Shown in pieces: positions 4,555 to 9,862 of a DNA stretch of 9,862 nt. This DNA comes from Bacillota bacterium (GTDB taxonomy: Bacteria; Bacillota; Clostridia; Lachnospirales; Lachnospiraceae), in contig JAEWRS010000001.1 of NCBI GenBank assembly GCA_023398855.1, positions 1 to 9,862 of the forward strand, read 5' to 3'. A program made the position numbers and the translations under genes. The notes under the pieces are model-generated. The model saw only the letters and a list, made by a program, of their open reading frames with translations. It did no database searches and was not told where the DNA came from. Every line of letters starts with the position of its first letter. Position 1 is the stretch's first letter.

Positions 4555-6771
4555 TTATTCTTGCTTTTTCTTGATAAAAAAGAGGAAGGAGGCAAAATCC
4601 CCTGTCTCTTTCATCCACTGCACCCTGTCAATGGGAATACCTGCATACATTAGCTCGCTCCCGTAATATTCGCCGTCCTTCCCAGGCAGAGAAACCTGAT
4701 ACAGCATATGATCGCAAAGACCCTGAAGCTTCAGCCGAAGCCAGCCGGCATTGGCCGGATTCAACGCCTGATAATAGGCGCCGACTGCCTGTTCCATATC
4801 CTCTGATACTGTGATCCAGGCTGTGTCATTCCCTTCAAAAGGACTCTTAAGCCGGTAAAAGGTACCCTGATGCAAAAGCTTTCGGTACTTCTTATAGCAT
4901 GCAATCTGCTTCTTTACCACTGCAATTTCCTCAGGGGTCAGTTGATTTAAATCCAATTCATATCCAAATGCTCCGAATATTGCTGCATTTCCTCTGGACT
5001 CCAATGGTGTAATTCTGTGGACCTGGTGGTTGGGAACCGCTGAAACATGGGCTCCTATGCTGGAAACGGGATAGACCATACTGGTTCCATATTGAATCTT
5101 CAGCCGGTCCATGGCATCTGTGTTGTCACTGCACCATGCCTGCGGAGCAAAGTAGAGCATTCCAGGATCAAACCTGGCCCCACCACTGGCACAGGATTCA
5201 AACAGGATCTCTGGAAAATCCCTTGTAAACCTCGTATATAAGTCATAAACACCCAAAATATATTTATGCATCACCATTCCCTGTTCTTCAGGTGAAGTTC
5301 CTCTGGAATAGCATTCGGTTAAATACCGGTTCATATCCCATTTAATATACGAAATCCTGGCATTGCCAATAATCTCTTTTAACATTCCGTAAACCGCATC
5401 AACCACTTTTTTCTGTGAAAAATCCAGGACGTGCTGATTTCTGCTGGGTGTTTCATACCGTTTTGGAGCGGACAGAATCCAGTCTGGATGGGCCTCATAA
5501 AAACGGCTGTTCTTGTTGACCATTTCCGGTTCGATCCACAAGCCGAACTTTAAACCCAGGGCTTCGATTTTTTCTGAAAGTCCAAAAATGCCTTCTGGCA
5601 GCTTCTTTTTATTCACATACCAGTCTCCCAAGGCTCTGTGATCGTCGTTGCGTTCTCCAAACCATCCATCATCAAGAACAAACAGCTCCACTCCCGTTTC
5701 CTTTGCCTTTTGGGCGATTTCCAGGATCTTTTCTTCATTAAAATCCATGTAGGTGGCTTCCCAGTTATTTAAAAGCACAGGTCTTTCTCGGTCTCTCCAA
5801 TAGCCCTTTGCAAGCCGGGTTCTGTATAAACGGTGAAAACTCTGACTCATATGGGAAAGTCCCTCATCCGAATACACCATCACAAGCTCTGGTGTCTGAA
5901 AGGATTCTCCTGCTTTCAAAGGCCATTCAAAGGTATCCGGATGAATCCCCATAAGCACCCGGGTGGTATCATGGGAACAAACTTCCACCTGGCCTAAGAA
6001 ACTTCCGCTGTACACAAGGCTGAAACCGTATACCTGACCGCTTTTTTCGGTAGTCTCCTTTCTCACCAGAGCCAAAAATGGATTATGCTCTGCGCTGCTG
6101 ATTCCTCTCATGCTGTAAATGGACTGAATTCCCTGTTCCAAAGCACGCCTTTTTATATAACGTTCTCTGGACCAGGCCCCTGAAAGCTGGATCATCTCAT
6201 AGTCACAATCAGGTAAGTCCACGGCTCCGCTCATGGCGGTAAGAAGGACAATCGCTTCCTTGCCCTGGTGATCAAACCGGGCATGCCTTGTAATGACCGG
6301 CAGCTCTTCATAAATGGTATAAGATAGAATCAGGTTTGTACCCATCACCTCATCGCAAAGAGTCACCTCCAAAGTAAGGGCCTCTTTCTCCTCTTCCACA
6401 TAGGTGGACGGAAGAGGTTCTATGGACCGCTTTCCCCCAATAATATCATGGGACACATAAGTAAAATTACTGATCCTGCTGCCATTCTCCTGTCTGACTA
6501 CGCAGGCGCCATACCGGTAATCCCCTGTTCCATACGCCGGATACTCTTGCTTTGTATACTGTAAACAAAGACTAACCGGCTCCGGACAGGTAATTGCTGC
6601 GTGAGCACGCTCCCCTGTCTCAAGAAGATATGCATAGGACTCCCTGTCCATAATGCGTTTCCCATAATACAGATTTCCCAGCTGTCCGTTTGCCATAATC
6701 TGTATGATATAACTCACGGACTGGTTATACAGGTGAAATTGTTTCGTTTGTTCATGAAAAATGATAGGCAT
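4555..6771 (-). CDS. GH36 alpha-galactosidase, cytoplasmic
   Basis: The 738-residue enzyme has the full length of bacterial family GH36. It hydrolyses terminal alpha-1,6-linked galactose from melibiose, raffinose and related oligosaccharides. In order it shows an N-terminal beta-sandwich (about 1-310), a TIM barrel starting near LNNWEATYMDF (334-344), LDDGWFG with Asp367/Asp368 (366-372), the nucleophile Asp479 in YIKWDMNR, the ESCASGGARFDPG sugar-binding loop (525-537), and acid/base Asp549 in CSDNTDA, then a C-terminal beta-domain. These positions closely match the known GH36 nucleophile and acid/base near 478 and 548. No signal peptide is present. I placed the start at the ATG at 6771 because AAAGGAG lies seven bases before it. 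A longer frame from a TTG at 6819 would overlap the permease gene and lacks support. It is the last gene of the transporter operon, 13 bases after permease 2. Names such as aga, rafA or melA would all fit. Confidence 0.95.
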   Translation of the reverse strand: MPIIFHEQTKQFHLYNQSVSYIIQIMANGQLGNLYYGKRIMDRESYAYLLETGERAHAAITCPEPVSLCLQYTKQEYPAYGTGDYRYGACVVRQENGSRISNFTYVSHDIIGGKRSIEPLPSTYVEEEKEALTLEVTLCDEVMGTNLILSYTIYEELPVITRHARFDHQGKEAIVLLTAMSGAVDLPDCDYEMIQLSGAWSRERYIKRRALEQGIQSIYSMRGISSAEHNPFLALVRKETTEKSGQVYGFSLVYSGSFLGQVEVCSHDTTRVLMGIHPDTFEWPLKAGESFQTPELVMVYSDEGLSHMSQSFHRLYRTRLAKGYWRDRERPVLLNNWEATYMDFNEEKILEIAQKAKETGVELFVLDDGWFGERNDDHRALGDWYVNKKKLPEGIFGLSEKIEALGLKFGLWIEPEMVNKNSRFYEAHPDWILSAPKRYETPSRNQHVLDFSQKKVVDAVYGMLKEIIGNARISYIKWDMNRYLTECYSRGTSPEEQGMVMHKYILGVYDLYTRFTRDFPEILFESCASGGARFDPGMLYFAPQAWCSDNTDAMDRLKIQYGTSMVYPVSSIGAHVSAVPNHQVHRITPLESRGNAAIFGAFGYELDLNQLTPEEIAVVKKQIACYKKYRKLLHQGTFYRLKSPFEGNDTAWITVSEDMEQAVGAYYQALNPANAGWLRLKLQGLCDHMLYQVSLPGKDGEYYGSELMYAGIPIDRVQWMKETGDFASFLFFIKKKQE

Positions 6772-6778
6772 AAGTCGG

Positions 6779-6786
6779 CTCCTTTT
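6779..6786 (-). promoter_or_regulatory. Ribosome binding site deciding the alpha-galactosidase start
   Basis: AAAAGGAG on the minus strand overlaps the permease 2 stop codon (6785-6787) and ends seven bases before the ATG at 6771. This supports that ATG over the upstream in-frame TTG at 6819 and suggests translational coupling between the two genes. Confidence 0.8.
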
Positions 6787-7615
6787 ATAATTTTCCTCCG
6801 GATGTCGCAATTCCTTCAATAAATTGCTTCTGGAATATCAGATATATGATAATCATTGGAATACATGCCAGCAAGGATGCTGCCATAAGCTCCGGATAAT
6901 TTGTTTCAAACTGTCCCTGCAGCTTTGCAAGGGCAGCGGATAAAGGCATACTATTTTGCTCAGTGTTGACCACCAAAGGCCACATCAGCTCCTTAAATCC
7001 AAACAAGGCGGTAAAAATGCCTAAAGCCACCATGGAGGATTTGGTCAGCGGGGCCATGACGTAGAGAAAGGTCTGGCCAATATTACAGCCATCAAGCCTT
7101 GCAGCTTCCTCCAAAGAGGAAGGAAGTCCCATATAGGCCTGCCTTAGCAGGAAGGTACCAAAAGCGGTTACAAGCCCTGGAAAAAGCAGCCCAAAGGAAG
7201 TATTCAGCATCCCCAGCTTGCTTACCATAAGATATTGGGGAATAATAAAAATCTGAGAAGGCACCATCATCTGGAACAACACCAGGGAAAAGGCAAGATT
7301 CTTTCCCTTAAAATGAAGACGTCCAAATGCATATCCAGCCATCGTTGCCGTAAGCACGGCACAAATAACACGTTCCACAATAAGCAGCAAAGTATTCCAG
7401 TACAGCCTGATAAAATTCATCTTGCTTACCACCGAACGAAAAGCTTCTCGTCTCCATACTGTGGGAAATATGATAAATGGGTTCATCTGAGTTGCCTCTG
7501 ACGTACTCTTAAATGCTGTTAACAGCATCCACAAAAAGGGCACCAGCATGATAACGGACCCTATGACAAGGATGAAGTAGACAATACCTGATTTAAACTT
7601 TCTTTTCTTATCCAT
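6785..7615 (-). CDS. Carbohydrate ABC transporter permease, MsmG/AraQ type (CUT1 family)
   Basis: The 276-residue inner-membrane protein has about six transmembrane segments, the first at about 11-34 directly after a basic N-terminus (MDKKRKFK). The cytoplasmic EAA loop that docks onto the ATPase is clear: SLEEAARLDGCNIGQTFLYV then APLTK (167-192), including Gly176. Its end, QFIEGIATSGGKL, is the usual tail of this permease class. Length is typical. It pairs with permease 1 to form the channel. The ATG follows AAAGGAGA by five bases and lies 12 bases after the permease 1 stop; alpha-galactosidase follows 13 bases later, so the genes are cotranscribed. An alpha-galactoside substrate is inferred from the enzyme, since permease sequence alone does not define the sugar. 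Confidence 0.93.
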   Translation of the reverse strand: MDKKRKFKSGIVYFILVIGSVIMLVPFLWMLLTAFKSTSEATQMNPFIIFPTVWRREAFRSVVSKMNFIRLYWNTLLLIVERVICAVLTATMAGYAFGRLHFKGKNLAFSLVLFQMMVPSQIFIIPQYLMVSKLGMLNTSFGLLFPGLVTAFGTFLLRQAYMGLPSSLEEAARLDGCNIGQTFLYVMAPLTKSSMVALGIFTALFGFKELMWPLVVNTEQNSMPLSAALAKLQGQFETNYPELMAASLLACIPMIIIYLIFQKQFIEGIATSGGKL

Positions 7616-7627
7616 AGTTCTCCTTTC

Positions 7628-8533
7628 CTAGCTATAGTTTACCCATTTTTTCTGGCAGACCATCTGAAGCACAGTGATCAGAAGAATTACCAAAAGCAGC
7701 AGCAGCACAATGGAAGAGCCGTAGCCCTTGTTTCCTTCGATGAAGGAGTATTTATAGAAAAGATACACCAGTGACTGTGTTTTCATCAAAGCCGGATTAT
7801 TCTTTCCCATCATCATATAAATACTGTCAAACACCTGCATGGCCCCTATGATTCTGGTAACAGCCACAAAAAACATGGTAGGAGATATCAGAGGCAGGGT
7901 GATAGTAAAAAACTGGCTGAAGGCATCTGCCCCGTCAATCTGAGCCGCTTCATAATAATCCCTGGGTATCTCCTGTAGCCCTGCAAAAAACAACACCATA
8001 TTGTAACCGATCACAGACCAGATTCCTACAACCGCTAAAGAGATATAGGCAATATTTGTATTGGAAATCCAATTCACTCCTCCTAAGCCGATTAACCCGA
8101 GTAAATGATTGAGAAGTCCAAACTCCGAATTATAAAGCCACCTCCAAACCATGGCCACCGCTGCCGGAGCTGCTACCATGGGCAGGAAGAAAATTGTTCT
8201 CCAGAAAGACCGGCCTCGTATTTTTCCATTTAAAATGACCGCTATCACCAGAGCAATAGCTATGGAAAACGGTACCTCCACTAACGCATATTTACATGTA
8301 TTCCACAGTGCCTGCCACACAGTTCCATCGCTGAAAAGCTTCCGGTAATTACCAAGTCCAATAAATACATTGCCTTTACCAAATGCTCCTGTTTTAAAAA
8401 AGCTTTGATAAATGGTCTGGAAAATAGGAATAATATTTAGGATCATAAGCCCTGCCATGGTTGGCAGCAAAAATAGCCATCCCCATAGAAATTCACTTTT
8501 CTCCCGCCTTGATACCTTTAATTTTCTATTCAT
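7628..8533 (-). CDS. Carbohydrate ABC transporter permease, MsmF/UgpA type (CUT1 family)
   Basis: The 301-residue membrane protein begins MNRKLKVSRREKSEFLWGWL, a basic start followed by the first transmembrane segment (about 16-39). A periplasmic-side loop with FIGLGNYRKLF follows, then about five more segments. The EAA loop is YYEAAQIDGADAFSQFFTI ending in TLPLI (194-216), the expected ATPase contact. Length is typical for the first permease of a CUT1 pair. I chose the ATG at 8533 because GGAGGT lies three bases upstream, a short but usable spacing. The frame extends to an ATG at 8584, but there is no ribosome binding site there and the extra 17 residues are unlike the family. It lies between the binding-protein gene and permease 2. 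Confidence 0.92.
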   Translation of the reverse strand: MNRKLKVSRREKSEFLWGWLFLLPTMAGLMILNIIPIFQTIYQSFFKTGAFGKGNVFIGLGNYRKLFSDGTVWQALWNTCKYALVEVPFSIAIALVIAVILNGKIRGRSFWRTIFFLPMVAAPAAVAMVWRWLYNSEFGLLNHLLGLIGLGGVNWISNTNIAYISLAVVGIWSVIGYNMVLFFAGLQEIPRDYYEAAQIDGADAFSQFFTITLPLISPTMFFVAVTRIIGAMQVFDSIYMMMGKNNPALMKTQSLVYLFYKYSFIEGNKGYGSSIVLLLLLVILLITVLQMVCQKKWVNYS

Positions 8534-8536
8534 GGG

Positions 8537-8542
8537 ACCTCC
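8537..8542 (-). promoter_or_regulatory. Ribosome binding site deciding the permease 1 start
   Basis: GGAGGT on the minus strand ends three bases before the ATG at 8533. The spacing is shorter than optimal, but no comparable site precedes the upstream ATG at 8584. Confidence 0.65.
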
Positions 8543-8596
8543 GCATTTCTTTGTTTTGCAGATCTTTCCAATCTGCTTTGCCATTTGATTGGGTTT

Positions 8597-8627
8597 AAAA
8601 GGGGGGCCGCTTTGCAGCCTGCCCCCC
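8597..8627 (-). terminator. Intercistronic hairpin with T-tract after the binding-protein gene
   Basis: On the minus strand GGGGGGC (8621-8627) pairs with GCCCCCC (8601-8607), with an inner GCT/AGC pairing around GCAA, followed by TTTT (8597-8600). It starts just after the binding-protein stop (8636-8638) and precedes the permease genes. It probably terminates part of the transcription or protects the upstream mRNA 3' end, so that binding protein exceeds permease. Confidence 0.78.
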
Positions 8628-8635
8628 AGCCTTTC

Positions 8636-9862
8636 TTATTCTTGTGCCAGCATGGCGTTCATCTCCTGTGCCATATCCTTACAGACATCTTCCACACTCT
8701 TGGCGCCGGTCCATGCATCAATCAATTTCTCATGGCTCATATTATTCCAGGCAACTGTTGATTTGGAGTATGGTCTGATGACCAGATCCCCCATCATATC
8801 TAAGTATGCCTGAAGGTTAAAATTCGGATATGCTTTGATCCAGTTATCTGTTGTTCCCTCATAGGCAGAAATAACGATTCCAAGATCAGACTGCTTCTGC
8901 TGTGCCGGTTTTGTACCCATGTATTCCATAAGCTTCCATGCTTCCTCTGGCATAGAGGTGTTGGCAGAAGCTGCCCAGCCAAGTCCATTGTAGATTGAGA
9001 TTCTCTTTCCTGTTGACGCATCTTTGGGAAGAACAGCAATATCGCAGTTAGCTTTTACGTAGTCATTGTTACAAAGCTCCGGAAGCATCCAGGAACCCAT
9101 CGTAACCATCGCCACTTTACCGGCTTCAAACAAAGCTTCCTCAGTATTCTCGGCTATTACTTCGTACGGAGGCGCGTAGCCCTCTTTAATTAAATCTGTT
9201 ATAAAGGTTAAGCCTTTGATGGTTCCCGGCTGGTCAAATCCAGAAGTTTTCTTATCATCGCTGATCACATAGCCGCCCATATCATAAACAATATTGTTCC
9301 AGCCTGCCTGATCATTGGAGGGCCTTAAAGAAAAACCATACTGGCTTCCATCAGACTTTGTCAGTTTTTTAGCCGCCTCTGCAAAATCGTCCCATGTCCA
9401 GTCCTTGTCAGGATAAGCAATTCCTGCTTCGTCAAACATGGTCTTATTGTACCATAGAGCAATGGTATCAATATCTTTTGGTACGGCATACTGCTTTGTA
9501 CCCTCCCAATTATAGATCTGAACGATATCCTTCGGGAATTTATCCATTTCCAGGGTCTTGCTTGCCTTAACCCGGTCCGTTAAATTCAGCAGCATCTCAT
9601 ACTCCGAGTACCTTGCGATTTCATTGGAATGCATCCAGAACACATCAGGCAGAGAACCTCCTGTAGCTCCTGCCTCAAGCATGGTCCAGTACTGATCCCA
9701 TGGAGTTACCTGAATCTGCGTCTTGATTCCCGTTTCATTTGTAAAGTCCTTCATAATTTCTGTCAGTCCCGGCTCCTGGTTTTTATCCCAGATGGCAACT
9801 GTCAAGGTTCCCTGTGCCCCGCCGCTTTCCGCCTCACTGGAGCTTTCTGTTTCCTGCTTTGT
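8636..9862 (-). CDS. Extracellular sugar-binding protein of an ABC transporter, 5' end outside the window
   Basis: There are 408 visible codons, still open at the window edge. The frame reads TKQETESSSEAESGGAQGTL before the core, a Ser/Glu/Gly-rich linker typical of the region just after the lipobox cysteine of Gram-positive lipoproteins; the signal peptide and cysteine must lie beyond 9862. The TTG at 9805 is therefore not the start. The core matches family 1 solute-binding proteins (SBP_bac_1): LTVAIWDKNQEPGLTEIMKD at the first strand, then WDQYWTMLEAGATGGSLPDV and FWMHSNEIARYSE, PKDIDTIALWYNKTMFDEAG, the DWTWDDFAEAAKKLT segment, and a C-lobe with NGLGWAASANTSMPEEAWKL. It would be membrane-anchored and deliver sugar to the two downstream permeases. 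The alpha-galactoside specificity is inferred from the linked GH36 gene. Confidence 0.93.
   Translation of the reverse strand, partial: TKQETESSSEAESGGAQGTLTVAIWDKNQEPGLTEIMKDFTNETGIKTQIQVTPWDQYWTMLEAGATGGSLPDVFWMHSNEIARYSEYEMLLNLTDRVKASKTLEMDKFPKDIVQIYNWEGTKQYAVPKDIDTIALWYNKTMFDEAGIAYPDKDWTWDDFAEAAKKLTKSDGSQYGFSLRPSNDQAGWNNIVYDMGGYVISDDKKTSGFDQPGTIKGLTFITDLIKEGYAPPYEVIAENTEEALFEAGKVAMVTMGSWMLPELCNNDYVKANCDIAVLPKDASTGKRISIYNGLGWAASANTSMPEEAWKLMEYMGTKPAQQKQSDLGIVISAYEGTTDNWIKAYPNFNLQAYLDMMGDLVIRPYSKSTVAWNNMSHEKLIDAWTGAKSVEDVCKDMAQEMNAMLAQE

Noticed and set aside
6772..6819. Alpha-galactosidase start at the TTG at 6819
   Set aside because: It overlaps the permease gene, adds residues without family similarity and lacks the ribosome binding site that precedes the ATG at 6771.
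8534..8584. Permease 1 start at the ATG at 8584
   Set aside because: There is no ribosome binding site, and the 17 extra residues are unlike permease N-termini.
1..9862. CRISPR array, tRNA, rRNA, transposase or prophage genes
   Set aside because: I looked for spaced direct repeats, tRNA-like folds and mobile-element genes and saw none.

Overview
The window reads as a chromosomal segment of a low-to-moderate GC Gram-positive anaerobe, most likely a Clostridia/Lachnospiraceae-type organism. The reasons are the Clp adaptor MecA, strong AGGAGG-type ribosome binding sites, AT-rich spacers with dense hairpins, and a carbohydrate ABC transporter operon without its own ATPase. This assignment is inferred from gene content and style; no rRNA or other marker is present.

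Layout. (1) At the left edge (1-291, minus) is the N-terminal part of a Ser/Thr protein kinase that runs off the window. It is divergent from mecA (715-1434, plus) across a 423-bp spacer holding promoter candidates for both and several dyads. A strong hairpin terminator at 1471-1508 separates mecA from the convergent genes to its right. (2) At 1507-4270 (minus) is a compact operon transcribed as MarR regulator, then MATE-family drug exporter, then an unusual alpha/beta-hydrolase-fold protein. A palindrome overlapping the predicted marR promoter suggests autorepression, as in mepRA-type multidrug-response operons. (3) At 4371-4534 is a short gene-free stretch packed with hairpins. One is the probable terminator of the upstream sugar operon; the rest is a G+C-rich hairpin cluster plus a 14-bp inverted repeat of unknown role. 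(4) At 4555-9862 (minus) is a sugar operon transcribed as solute-binding lipoprotein (5' end outside the window), permease 1, permease 2, and a cytoplasmic GH36 alpha-galactosidase. Together they would import and cleave an alpha-galactoside such as raffinose, melibiose or stachyose. A hairpin with a T-tract lies between the binding-protein gene and the first permease, a common way to give more binding protein than permease.

Several starts were moved from the longest open frame on the basis of ribosome binding sites: marR to 4270, alpha-galactosidase to 6771, permease 1 to 8533. Most of the window is ordinary metabolism and defence against small molecules. The points most worth checking are the hydrolase's displaced nucleophile and altered oxyanion motif, the hairpin cluster at 4376-4499, the odd start region of the kinase gene, and the leader or dyad structures upstream of mecA. 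I found no evidence for a wholly new multi-gene system.
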